Source: JBBQLG01 sp038327655
GTDB lineage: Bacteria > Bacteroidota > Bacteroidia > Cytophagales > Spirosomataceae
Assembly: GCA_038327655.1 (NCBI GenBank)
Contig: JBBQLG010000003.1
Span: 37,204 to 101,203, forward strand
DNA length: 64,000 nucleotides
Reading direction: 5' to 3'
The position numbers were made by a program, and so were the translations under genes. A model generated the notes under the pieces. It saw only the letters and a program-made list of their open reading frames with translations. It was not told where the DNA came from and did no database searches. This document shows positions 50,977 to 59,373 of this stretch, piece by piece (position 1 is the first letter of the stretch; every line of letters starts with the position of its first letter).

Positions 50977-52347
50977 ATGTGTACAGTCACCTACCTGCCC
51001 CTTTCCAATGGCGGTTTTCTACTAACCTCCAGCCGGGATGAAAAAACGAGTCGCCCGGCGGCCGTTTTTCCCGTTACCTATCGGCAAAACGAGCAGCTTG
51101 TTTGCTTTCCCAAAGACCCGCAAAGCGCAGGGACGTGGGTGGCGGCAACTGCCCGATTGACCATTTGCCTGCTCAACGGTGCTTTTCGGGCGCATACACC
51201 CCGCGCTAATCCATCCGGCGCTGTACCCGTCGAATCCATGCGAGGGTCTCATCCATCGCCACCGGCAACGCGTGCTGGTAAAAAAGGCGTGCTTCGGTCC
51301 GTCCGTCAGTGGGTGCATCGGTTTCTGATTCGGCTGCGGCATTGGGAATACTGGCCGATGGCACTGGTCTATGCCCCCGTTTGGGTGTATTTCCTGTATC
51401 TGGCCGCCAAAGCGAGGTCGCTGTTCTTTTTCTCGGCGGCCAACCCCGCTATCGAAAGTGGGGGGATGCTGGGCGAATCGAAAATTGACATTCTGGATAA
51501 AATCAGCGATGCGTTCAAACCCAAAACGCTGTTTTTCGGCAAACACGTTTCGACGGACGACGTGCTGAATCGGCTGGTAATGGCCGGGTTCTGGTTTCCC
51601 GTCATCGCCAAACCCAACCGGGGCGAACGGGGCTGGCGCGTCGAAAAACTGTCCTGCGAAGCCGAACTGGACGACTACCTGCGGGGTAAACCCATGGAAC
51701 TGATTGTGCAGGAATACGTAGACGAGCCAATCGAACTGGGCCTGTTCTACTACCGGATGCACGGTGAACAGAGCGGCACGATATCATCAATAGTCCAGAA
51801 AGAGTTTTTGTCGGTTACCGGCAATGGCCAATCGACCATGCTGGAACTGCTTAACCAGAATGAGCGGGCTATCCTGCAACTCCCCGCCCTGACGGAGCGA
51901 TACGGCGATGGGTTACATGAGGTGTTGAAGCAGGGTGAAATGCGGCAACTGATGCCCATTGGTAACCACTGTCTGGGCACGACGTTCCTGAATGCCAACC
52001 ACCTGATTACGCCCGAACTACTGGCGGTTTTCGACCGAATCAGCCTGTCCATCGGCGGATTTTATTACGGTCGTTTCGATATCCGGTGCCGCTCCATCCG
52101 TGACCTGTATCAGGGCCAGCACCTTCGCATTCTGGAACTGAACGGGGCGGGTGCCGAACCGGCGCATATCTACCAGCCGGGTTTTTCGCTGTGGGCGGGC
52201 TGGCGAACGCTGTTGCAGCACTGGCAAATCCTGTATACCATCAGCCGCGAAAATCACCGCCGGGGCGTGCCGTACATGACGGGCAGCGAGGCCCTGGCTA
52301 TTTACCGGCGGATTCAATCGTACAAGAAACCGAAGGCTACGTCATGA
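50977..52347 (+). CDS. Fusion of a TANGO2/NRDE-like N terminus to an ATP-grasp protein
   Basis: The 456-residue frame starts MCTVTYLPLSNGGFLLTSSRDE, the N terminus of the NRDE (TANGO2-like) family, which normally continues for about 230 residues. After about residue 75 (LLNGAFRAHTP) this stops and a low-complexity link leads into a different protein: RLRHWEYWPMALVYAPVWVYF, then an ATP-grasp domain with FWFPVIAKPNRGERGW, ELIVQEYVDEP and the metal-binding ELNGAGAEP. The join is in frame but looks like a deletion product, since the NRDE part is incomplete. The ATP-grasp half may still be active as an amide-bond-forming ligase; its true start is uncertain. Confidence 0.6.
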   Translation: MCTVTYLPLSNGGFLLTSSRDEKTSRPAAVFPVTYRQNEQLVCFPKDPQSAGTWVAATARLTICLLNGAFRAHTPRANPSGAVPVESMRGSHPSPPATRAGKKGVLRSVRQWVHRFLIRLRHWEYWPMALVYAPVWVYFLYLAAKARSLFFFSAANPAIESGGMLGESKIDILDKISDAFKPKTLFFGKHVSTDDVLNRLVMAGFWFPVIAKPNRGERGWRVEKLSCEAELDDYLRGKPMELIVQEYVDEPIELGLFYYRMHGEQSGTISSIVQKEFLSVTGNGQSTMLELLNQNERAILQLPALTERYGDGLHEVLKQGEMRQLMPIGNHCLGTTFLNANHLITPELLAVFDRISLSIGGFYYGRFDIRCRSIRDLYQGQHLRILELNGAGAEPAHIYQPGFSLWAGWRTLLQHWQILYTISRENHRRGVPYMTGSEALAIYRRIQSYKKPKATS

Positions 52348-52968
52348 ATGCATTTATCAGCACCTTCGCTGCCGGGCTTGCGGTCAGCTTTCCGGAAACC
52401 CTGCCACCGGGTGTACTCAATATTAAGGTGACGCGGATCACCCTCCGACGAGGCCTGTGGGCTGCGGGCTGCGGGCTGGTTCGTACTGGCCTTGCGGCCT
52501 GGTCGAATTTGTATAGAGTTACCTCACGGTACCGATTACGCAACTCGTGGTACAGCATGGGGCGGTCAGATACCTGACCGACAGGGTAACAGCCGTGGTA
52601 TTACTGGAAACGGGAATTTACTGCCTCCGTAGATCCACTGCGTCGCCGATGGTAGAGCAATACGATGCCAATCCCTTCAAACTGGGTGTTGTGCTGAGTT
52701 CGCTGAATCTGGCGGCTTTTCCGTTCTGGACCATTTATACTGCCCTGCTCGTGCAGAAAGGCTGGTTTAGTTTGGTGAGTCCGCTGTCGATGCTGGTGTA
52801 CGTAACGGGTATTGCCTTCGGTACGCTGGCCAGCTTGCGGGTTTTTGTCTGGCTGAGCGCAGGGTGTTATCAACCGCCTATTATCACCGAATCGACCAGC
52901 TTACGGGCCTGTTGCTGGTTGGCTTGTTGGTTGTTCAGAGTCTGATCTGGCTCGTTTTTCCGGTATGA
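52344..52968 (+). pseudogene. LysE-family exporter, broken
   Basis: Starts at ATG 52344 overlapping the previous stop (MNAFISTFAAGLAVSFPETLPPGVLNIK). After about 45 codons the frame shifts; the continuation ...GLVEFV is followed by TAG where TAC (Tyr) is expected, then SYLTVPITQLVVQHGAVRYL and the rest of a LysE-like membrane protein (NPFKLGVVLSSLNLAAFPFWTIY), and near the end a second frameshift before YYHRIDQLTGLLLVGLL. Stop at 52966-52968. Two frameshifts and a nonsense codon make it non-functional. Confidence 0.75.
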
Positions 52969-52977
52969 AACCGCCCA

Positions 52978-53443
52978 TGAACCGACAAATCCTTTAATTA
53001 TCGGCCTGCTGAGTATTAGTTTGTTACTGATGGCACAGGGTTGTATACGCTTCCGCACGAGCGACCACGATGCCGTTGTTGCGTTTGCCCGGCTTGGCTT
53101 TACCCTATCACCCCAGACTTTGGCGGTTGGTAAACGAACCATGCACTACGTTACCATCGGCGTAACGGACCGGCCAACCCTGATTTTTGTTCACGGCTCA
53201 CCGGGTAGCCGGGATAGCTTCACGGCCTATCTCAAAGACAGTCTCCTGCCGGAGCGCTACCGGATGGTTAATCTGGACCGGCCGGGTTTTGGCTACTGCG
53301 ATAGCGGGTATGCGTCGTATCTGGAAGTGATTACGGCGCAGCGCAGCGTGCCGGAAGCCGAACTGGCCCTGATCAACACCAAACAGGCGCAGTTCTTATC
53401 CCTCACGGATTTATACCGGGCGTTGGGCGGGGGCTGGGAGTAG
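52978..53443 (+). pseudogene. Alpha/beta-hydrolase lipoprotein fragment fused to the 3' end of the NodT/OprM gene (copy 3)
   Basis: ATG 52978 (MNRQIL) is out of frame with the following lipoprotein-like segment (LLLMAQGC), so the start is frameshifted. Then comes the beginning of an alpha/beta hydrolase (PTLIFVHGSPGSRDSFTAYL..., MVNLDRPGFGY). At 53309 the sequence becomes the last 45 codons of the efflux outer-membrane gene (YASYLEVITAQRS...LYRALGGGWE), about 96 % identical to 31303-31437 and in frame. The catalytic Ser, Asp and His of the hydrolase are lost. Confidence 0.85.
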
Positions 53444-53460
53444 CGTACTGTCAAACAGCG

Positions 53461-53521
53461 AGATAAAGACGGGAAACTTTGCTAAACACTTGTTTAATAA
53501 AGTTTCCCGTCTTTATCTTTG
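53461..53521. promoter_or_regulatory. 58-bp palindrome with TetR operator and -7 box
   Basis: Bases 53461-53480 are the reverse complement of 53499-53518. At the centre is TAAACA-CT-TGTTTA (53483-53496), a TetR-type operator also found at 54170-54183. TATCTTTG at 53514-53521 matches TAnnTTTG exactly, 18 bp before the tetR ATG; the operator covers the -33 region, which fits repression. Confidence 0.75.
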
Positions 53522-53538
53522 CAACCGTATAAAAGGCT

Positions 53539-54150
53539 ATGACCGGGGAAACGCAGGATACTGAAACGAAGATTAAGGCAGCAGCCCGGAAGGTATTTCT
53601 GGAGCAGGGGTACGAGGGGGCCAAGATCCGGCAGATCGCCGACGAAGCGGGGGTTAACCTGGCGATGGTCAATTACTACTTTCGCAGCAAAGAGCAGTTG
53701 TTCAAGAGTATATACATGGAGACGTTTCGGGAGTTTATCGGTCGGATTGCCGTGCTGGTCAACGAAGAAACGCCTTTAGAGGTGAAAATCTGGAAGATTG
53801 TGGACCGATACACCGATTTTATCCTCGAAAACCCGTCCGTACCGACGTTTATTCTGTCGGAGATGCGGCAGGACGGACCGACATTTTTTCAGGAAATGAA
53901 CATGAAAGGGCTTATCGAAAACTCGTATTTCCGTCGGCAGTTGCTTGAAGAAGCCGAAAAAGGCAATATCCGTCCGGTTGAACCCATGCAGATTATTGTG
54001 ACTATTATGAGCAATATTGTCTTTCCGGTTATGGCGCAACCCATCATATCGTACGTCGGGTCGTTCGACAGTACCGGATTCCGGCAGTTTGTGGAAGCCC
54101 GTAAGCGCATGATTCCCGAGATGATTATGGCATATCTGCGATTACCCTGA
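53539..54150 (+). CDS. TetR/AcrR-family transcriptional repressor
   Basis: A 203-residue protein with an N-terminal TetR HTH (ARKVFLEQGYEGAKIRQIADEAGVNLAMVNYYFRSKEQLF, about residues 15-52) and a helical ligand domain of the type common in exporter operons. It precedes the HlyD/ABC genes and is flanked by two matching palindromes (53483-53496, 54169-54184). It should repress itself and the exporter operon. A T9 run lies just after the stop. Confidence 0.93.
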   Translation: MTGETQDTETKIKAAARKVFLEQGYEGAKIRQIADEAGVNLAMVNYYFRSKEQLFKSIYMETFREFIGRIAVLVNEETPLEVKIWKIVDRYTDFILENPSVPTFILSEMRQDGPTFFQEMNMKGLIENSYFRRQLLEEAEKGNIRPVEPMQIIVTIMSNIVFPVMAQPIISYVGSFDSTGFRQFVEARKRMIPEMIMAYLRLP

Positions 54151-54168
54151 TTTTTTTTTGCCCTACAA

Positions 54169-54184
54169 CTAAACAACTGTTTAG
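54169..54184. promoter_or_regulatory. TetR operator before the exporter operon
   Basis: CTAAACA-AC-TGTTTAG, perfect 7-bp arms, shares TAAACAnnTGTTTA with the tetR upstream site. Lies 79 bp before the HlyD-like gene. Confidence 0.75.
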
Positions 54185-54262
54185 AACGCTGGTTTGATAA
54201 TTAAGAAGCTGGTATCCGTCGACCCGTATTCCCCCTGTCAATTACTTTACCTGTCCCTGCCA

Positions 54263-55210
54263 ATGCTGACCAAAAACTCCATCTACACCCCTCTGCTTGC
54301 CGGGATACTGCTGCTCCTGACCGCCTGCCAGACTAATGACGATACGGCCGATGCCTATGGTAATTTCGAGGCTGTCGAAACGACCGTTTCCGCCGAAGCG
54401 ACGGGTGCCCTCCGGCAGTTTACCGTCCAGGAAGGCGAATCGCTGAAAGCCGGGCAGACGGTAGGTCAAATCGACACGGAGCAACTCAAACTCCGCCGTG
54501 CTCAACTCCTGGCCAGTAAGCAGGCCGTACAGAGCCGGGTTCCCAACGTGTCGGCCCAACTATCGGCCTTTACTGATCAGCTTGCCGTGCAGCAGCAGCA
54601 ACTCAAAACCCTGGTACGTGAGCAGCAACGGACGAAGAATTTAGTAGCCGCCGGAGCCGCCACCCGCAAACAACTCGATGACATCGACGGGCAGGTAGCC
54701 ATTATCGAGCGGCAACTTGTTCTGACGCGGCAACAGCGGGTGGCGCAGGCATCGGCCCTGAACACGCAGCGCAGCGGTACCTCGGCCGAAGCCGCACCGC
54801 TGGCCGAACAGGTAAAACAACTGGACGACCAGATTGCCAAATCGACGGTGATAAATCCCATTGGCGGCACCGTCACGGTGAAATACGCCGAACCGGGTGA
54901 GGTGGTGAGCTACGGCAAACCGCTCTACAACGTAGCTGCCTTAGCCGACATTACGCTCCGGGCCTACGTGGCGGGCGACCAGTTGACGCGGGTCAAAACG
55001 GGGCAGCGGGTGACGGTTTTTGTCGACGCGCCGGACAATAAACTCAGGCCTTACGACGGCACGGTTACCTGGATTTCGAGCAAAGCCGAGTTTACGCCCA
55101 AAGTCATTCAGACCAAAGACGAACGGGTCAACCTGGTCTACGCCCTGAAAATCAAGGTCAACAACGACGGCGCATTGAAGATTGGCATGCCGGGAGAGGT
55201 GAAGTTTTAG
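54263..55210 (+). CDS. HlyD-family adaptor lipoprotein of an ABC-2 exporter
   Basis: A 315-residue membrane-fusion protein with lipobox LTAC (Cys22), a lipoyl-like segment (VSAEATGALRQFTVQEGESLKAGQTVGQIDTEQL), a long coiled-coil hairpin (about 65-165) and a beta-barrel. It resembles the YbhG/YhiI adaptors that work with YbhFSR-type ABC exporters. The frame is open from 54194, but ATG 54263 places the signal peptide at the N terminus. First structural gene of the operon. Confidence 0.92.
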   Translation: MLTKNSIYTPLLAGILLLLTACQTNDDTADAYGNFEAVETTVSAEATGALRQFTVQEGESLKAGQTVGQIDTEQLKLRRAQLLASKQAVQSRVPNVSAQLSAFTDQLAVQQQQLKTLVREQQRTKNLVAAGAATRKQLDDIDGQVAIIERQLVLTRQQRVAQASALNTQRSGTSAEAAPLAEQVKQLDDQIAKSTVINPIGGTVTVKYAEPGEVVSYGKPLYNVAALADITLRAYVAGDQLTRVKTGQRVTVFVDAPDNKLRPYDGTVTWISSKAEFTPKVIQTKDERVNLVYALKIKVNNDGALKIGMPGEVKF

Positions 55211-55223
55211 ATACAGGTAGTGA

Positions 55224-55326
55224 CACAGAGATGCACAGAGGAGACACGGAGACCCACCGAGAAAAATCTCTTTTATCTCTCAAAAAATCTCGGTGGGTCT
55301 CCGTGTCTTCTCCGTGTAACTCTGTG
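55224..55326. repeat. Large imperfect palindrome with CACAGAG/ACACGGAG units
   Basis: The inner 21 bp (55242-55262 and 55288-55308) are perfectly inverted; outer parts (CACAGAG at 55224, CTCTGTG at 55320) pair with a few mismatches, around a 25-nt AT-rich loop. The purine-rich sequence with repeated ACACGGAG/CACAGAG words resembles dispersed intergenic repeats seen in various environmental bacteria. It lies inside the exporter operon between the HlyD and ABC genes. Confidence 0.75.
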
Positions 55327-55337
55327 GCAAAAAAAAC

Positions 55338-56231
55338 ATGATCCAGATCAACAACATATCGAAAGCCTTCGGTAATACAAAAGCCGTGCAGGACGTATCG
55401 CTGACGGTCGGCGCGGGCGAGTTGTTCGGGCTGATCGGGCCGGACGGCGCGGGCAAAACCACGCTCTTCAAAATCCTGGTTACGCTGTTGCTGCCCGATG
55501 CCGGAACGGCCACTGTAGCCGGGCGCGATGTGGTACGGGATTTTCGGGCGTTGCGGACCATGGTGGGCTATATGCCGGGCCGATTTTCGCTCTACCCCGA
55601 CCTGACCGTTGCCGAAAACCTCCAGTTTTTCGCCACCGTCTTTGGCACCACCATCGCGGCCAACTACGACCTCATCCGGGAGATTTACGTCCAGTTGGAG
55701 CCGTTCAAAAACCGGCGGGCGGGGGCGTTATCGGGCGGGATGAAACAGAAACTCGCGCTCTGCTGTGCGCTGATTCATAAGCCGGACGTGCTGTTTCTGG
55801 ATGAGCCAACCACGGGAGTCGATGCCGTGTCGCGGAAGGAATTTTGGGAGATGCTACAAAACCTCAAAAAACGGGGCCTGACCATCCTCGTCTCGACGCC
55901 TTACATGGATGAAGCGGGTCAGTGCGACCGGATTGCGCTGATGCAGAACGGGCAGATTTTGGCTATCGACACCCCCGCCGGGGTCGGACATCTGTTCACA
56001 AAACCGCTCTTCGCGGTGAAGGCCGACGATACCTACCAACTGATTCAGGATTTGCGAAGCGCACCCTTCACCGTCACCTGCTACGCCTTTGGTGAATTCC
56101 TGCACCTGACCACCCAGGATACCGTTTCGATGGATACAATCAATCAGTATCTGACCGAAAAACAGCACCGTAACATAATAGTAAAACCCATCGAAGCCGG
56201 AATCGAGGATTCATTCATGGCCTTAATGTAA
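55338..56231 (+). CDS. ABC transporter ATP-binding protein
   Basis: A 297-residue nucleotide-binding protein: Walker A GPDGAGKTT (about 34-42), signature LSGGMKQK, Walker B VLFLDEPTTGVD, and a switch region with Pro in place of the usual His (STPYMDEA, where most members have TTHYMDEA). This matches one of the two NBDs of YbhF-like exporters. The missing switch His suggests a degenerate site, compensated by the partner NBD downstream. Separated from the next gene by 30 bp. Confidence 0.93.
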   Translation: MIQINNISKAFGNTKAVQDVSLTVGAGELFGLIGPDGAGKTTLFKILVTLLLPDAGTATVAGRDVVRDFRALRTMVGYMPGRFSLYPDLTVAENLQFFATVFGTTIAANYDLIREIYVQLEPFKNRRAGALSGGMKQKLALCCALIHKPDVLFLDEPTTGVDAVSRKEFWEMLQNLKKRGLTILVSTPYMDEAGQCDRIALMQNGQILAIDTPAGVGHLFTKPLFAVKADDTYQLIQDLRSAPFTVTCYAFGEFLHLTTQDTVSMDTINQYLTEKQHRNIIVKPIEAGIEDSFMALM

Positions 56232-56261
56232 CCGTACGGGCGTTCCCGGCTAAACGTAGAA

Positions 56262-56993
56262 ATGGAAGCCGTCGTAACCAACAAACTGACTAAGAAATTC
56301 GGAGACTTCGTGGCCACCGATGCCATCACGTTTTCGGTGGCGCAAGGCGAGATTTTCGGCTTTCTGGGGGCTAACGGCGCGGGTAAAACCACCGCCATGC
56401 GGATGCTCTGCGGCCTGCTTACGCCCACGTCGGGAGAGGCCACCGTGGCCGGGTTCGATGTGTATAAACAGGCGGAGCAGATCAAGCGGGTAATTGGCTA
56501 CATGAGCCAGAAGTTTTCGCTCTACGACGACCTGACGGTGCGCGAAAACATCCGGTTTTACGGCGGCATCTACGGCCTGAACCGCACCGACCTCCGCACC
56601 AAATCGGACGCCATCATTCAGCAACTGGGCTTAGGCAGCGTAGCCGATAAACTGACCGCATCGCTGCCCCTCGGCTGGAAACAGCGGCTGGCCTTTTCGG
56701 TAGCCCTGATTCACGGTCCGAAGGTGGTGTTTCTGGACGAGCCAACGGGCGGAGTCGACCCGATTACACGCCGACAGTTCTGGGATATGATTTACGAAGC
56801 AGCCCACCGGGGCACGACCATTTTCGTGACCACGCACTACATGGATGAAGCCGAATACTGCAACCGGGTCTCCATTATGGTCGATGGGCGAATCAAAGCA
56901 TTAGATACGCCGGGCGCGTTGAAAAAAGAATACGGTGTGGAGTCGATGGACGGCGTTTTTCAGATTCTGGCCAGGGGTACATCCACGAAATAA
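56262..56993 (+). CDS. ABC transporter ATP-binding protein
   Basis: A 243-residue nucleotide-binding protein: Walker A GANGAGKTT (about 35-43), signature ASLPLGWKQRL (variant of LSGG), Walker B VVFLDEPTGGVD and switch TTHYMDEA with the normal His. Its degenerate signature and intact switch complement the first NBD, as in heterodimeric exporters. Followed by the first permease after 10 bp. Confidence 0.94.
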   Translation: MEAVVTNKLTKKFGDFVATDAITFSVAQGEIFGFLGANGAGKTTAMRMLCGLLTPTSGEATVAGFDVYKQAEQIKRVIGYMSQKFSLYDDLTVRENIRFYGGIYGLNRTDLRTKSDAIIQQLGLGSVADKLTASLPLGWKQRLAFSVALIHGPKVVFLDEPTGGVDPITRRQFWDMIYEAAHRGTTIFVTTHYMDEAEYCNRVSIMVDGRIKALDTPGALKKEYGVESMDGVFQILARGTSTK

Positions 56994-57003
56994 TTCCACA
57001 ACT

Positions 57004-58113
57004 ATGAAACGCTTTTTCGCTTTCGTAAAAAAAGAATTCCTGCACATCTTCCGGGACCGGCGGACGCTGCTGATCCTGTTCGGGATGCCACTGGCGATGG
57101 TCTTGCTGTTCGGCTTCGCGCTGACCAACGAAATCAAAAACGCCAAAATAGCCGTGCTGGATTTCGACCACGGGCAGCACAGTCGGCAGATTACCGACCG
57201 GCTGCTGTCGTCGGGCTATTTCCAACTGACCCGCAACCTGACTGCCTACCGCGAGGTAGAAGCGACGTTTCGCCAGGGAAAGGTGAAGCTGGTGGTGGTT
57301 TTCCCGGTCGGCTTTACCAACGACTACGCCCATACCGGCAGGGCGCAGGTGCAGCTACTGGCCGATGCGTCGGAGCAGAACACGGCCATCAGCCTGACCA
57401 GCTACGCTACCAGTATCATTCAGGGCTACGGGAATGAGCAGAATCCACCGGGCATGACCCCACCGATGCAGATTGAGGTGCAGGCCCGGATGGTGTTCAA
57501 CCCGGAGTTGAAAGGCGCGTTCGTGTTCGTGCCGGGCGTAATGGCCTTAGTGTTGCTGCTGGTGTCGGCCCTGATGACTTCCATCACGATTGCCCGCGAA
57601 AAAGAAACCGGCACGATGGAAGTGCTGATGGTGTCGCCCCTGAGTCAGGTACAGATTCTGTTCGGCAAGGTGCTGCCGTATCTGCTGCTGTCGTTCATCA
57701 ACGGCTGCGTCATCATTACGCTGGGGGTATTTCTGCTCGGTATTCCGCTCAACGGCAGTCTGCTGTTGCTGCTGAGCGAAACGCTGCTGTTCATTTTTCT
57801 GTCGCTGTCGCTGGGTTTGCTCGTTTCGACGCTGGCCGACACGCAGTTGGTGGCCATGTTCGTTTCGCTGCTGTTGCTGCTGATGCCCACTATTTTTCTG
57901 TCGGGGTTTCTGTTTCCCATCGAGAGTATGCCCCGGTTTTTACAACTCGTCTCCACTCTTATTCCGGCTAAATATTTCATTGCCATCGTAAAAGGCATCA
58001 TGATCAAAGGCGTCGGTCTGGCAGACCTATGGCGACCGACGCTGGTGCTGTTGCTTATGGCTACCGTGCTGATGGCCGCCAGTTTACGCAACCTTAAACC
58101 GAGACTTACCTAA
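57004..58113 (+). CDS. ABC-2 type permease
   Basis: A 369-residue membrane protein: one N-terminal helix, a periplasmic domain (about 45-170) and five C-terminal helices. MKRFFAFVKKEFLHIFRDRRTLLILFGMPLAMVLLFGFAL and AREKETGTMEVLMVSPLS are typical of YbhS/YbhR-type permeases. ATG 57004 is chosen over a longer frame from 56935. Partner of the following permease. Confidence 0.94.
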   Translation: MKRFFAFVKKEFLHIFRDRRTLLILFGMPLAMVLLFGFALTNEIKNAKIAVLDFDHGQHSRQITDRLLSSGYFQLTRNLTAYREVEATFRQGKVKLVVVFPVGFTNDYAHTGRAQVQLLADASEQNTAISLTSYATSIIQGYGNEQNPPGMTPPMQIEVQARMVFNPELKGAFVFVPGVMALVLLLVSALMTSITIAREKETGTMEVLMVSPLSQVQILFGKVLPYLLLSFINGCVIITLGVFLLGIPLNGSLLLLLSETLLFIFLSLSLGLLVSTLADTQLVAMFVSLLLLLMPTIFLSGFLFPIESMPRFLQLVSTLIPAKYFIAIVKGIMIKGVGLADLWRPTLVLLLMATVLMAASLRNLKPRLT

Positions 58114-58217
58114 TGAGTGGATTATGCATCGGTTCGTCGAAGCGGAGTGATTGAGTGACTATCAGTAACTCCACCAGTATCCGCTCATTCACAATTCATT
58201 CATTCACTCATTGCAGT

Positions 58218-59335
58218 ATGAACCGTATCCGATACATGATTGAGAAGGAATTCAAGCAGCTTTTCCGCAATACGGTGCTGCTCAGGATGATGCTGGCGGC
58301 TCCCGTGTTTCAACTGCTGCTGCTGTCGTACGCAGCTAATTTTGAGGTCAAAAACCTCAATATCGTCGTAGTCGATCAGGACCATACGCCTTATGCGCAA
58401 CGCTTGGTGAGCAAGTTTCGCTACATCGAAAACTTCCATTTTCTGGGCTACGCGCCCGCCCTCAAACCCGCCAACCGCGAACTGCTGACGGGCCGCGCCG
58501 ACCTGATTCTCATCATTCCCCCCACTTCGAGCGCGACCTGGGAAAAGCCAGTCAGTCGTCGGTACAGTTGCTGGTCAGTGCCATCGACGGCACCAAAGCG
58601 GGCATCACGTCGGGCTACGCGCAACGCATCGTCCGGGATTTCAATACTGACATCCGAGCCGAGCGCATCGGCATTTCGCCCGGTGGTGGTCAGTCCGGAT
58701 TGGCCATCGAAAACCAATACTGGTACAACCCGCGTCTGGAGTACAAGACCTTTATGGTACCGGGAATCCTGTTCGAGTTGCTGCTGCTGATTGGCGGCAT
58801 GATTGCCGCCCTGAACATCGTGCGCGAAAAGGAAATCGGGACGCAGGAGCAACTCAACGTTACGCCCATCAAAAAGTACGAGTTCATCCTGGGCAAACTC
58901 ACGCCGTTCGTGCTCATCGGGCTGGTGCAGTTTACGCTGGGGATGGGGGTGGCCGTTTTCTTTTTCCGCATCCCCATCGAAGGCAGCATCCCGCTGCTCT
59001 ACGGCTTTGCGTTCCTGTTTCTGCTGCTCTGCGTGGGGCTGGGTCTGCTGATTTCGGCCATCTCCGACACACAGCAACAGGCCATGTTCGCCGTGTTTTT
59101 CTGCCTGGTAGTGTTCATCCTGCTCAGCGGCCTGTTCTCCTCCACCGACGATATGCCGCCCTGGGCGCAGTACATCAACCTGGTCAATCCGCTCAAATAC
59201 ATCATCGAAGTGGGCAGGAACGTGATCCTCAAAGGCAGCACCTTCCGCGATATGCAAACCCAGTTTTACACCCTGCTGGCCATGGCTGTTGCCCTGATTG
59301 GGCTGGCCTCGTGGCGATATCGAAAGACGGTGTAA
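58218..59335 (+). pseudogene. ABC-2 type permease with a frameshift in a C6 tract
   Basis: The gene starts MNRIRYMIEKEFKQLFRNTVLLRMML and runs to ...LLTGRADLILIIPP; the following residues are then out of frame, while FERDLGKASQSSVQLLVSAIDGT... and the rest of the permease (REKEIGTQEQLNVTPIKKYEF..., to 59335) continue one base away. Restoring one C in the run of six at 58518-58523 would give a normal protein of about 372 residues. This is a genuine frameshift, a sequencing error, or a phase-variable tract. Confidence 0.8.
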
Positions 59336-59373
59336 TCAATCTATCTTTTTACAAATCAATAAAAACGTTAGTC

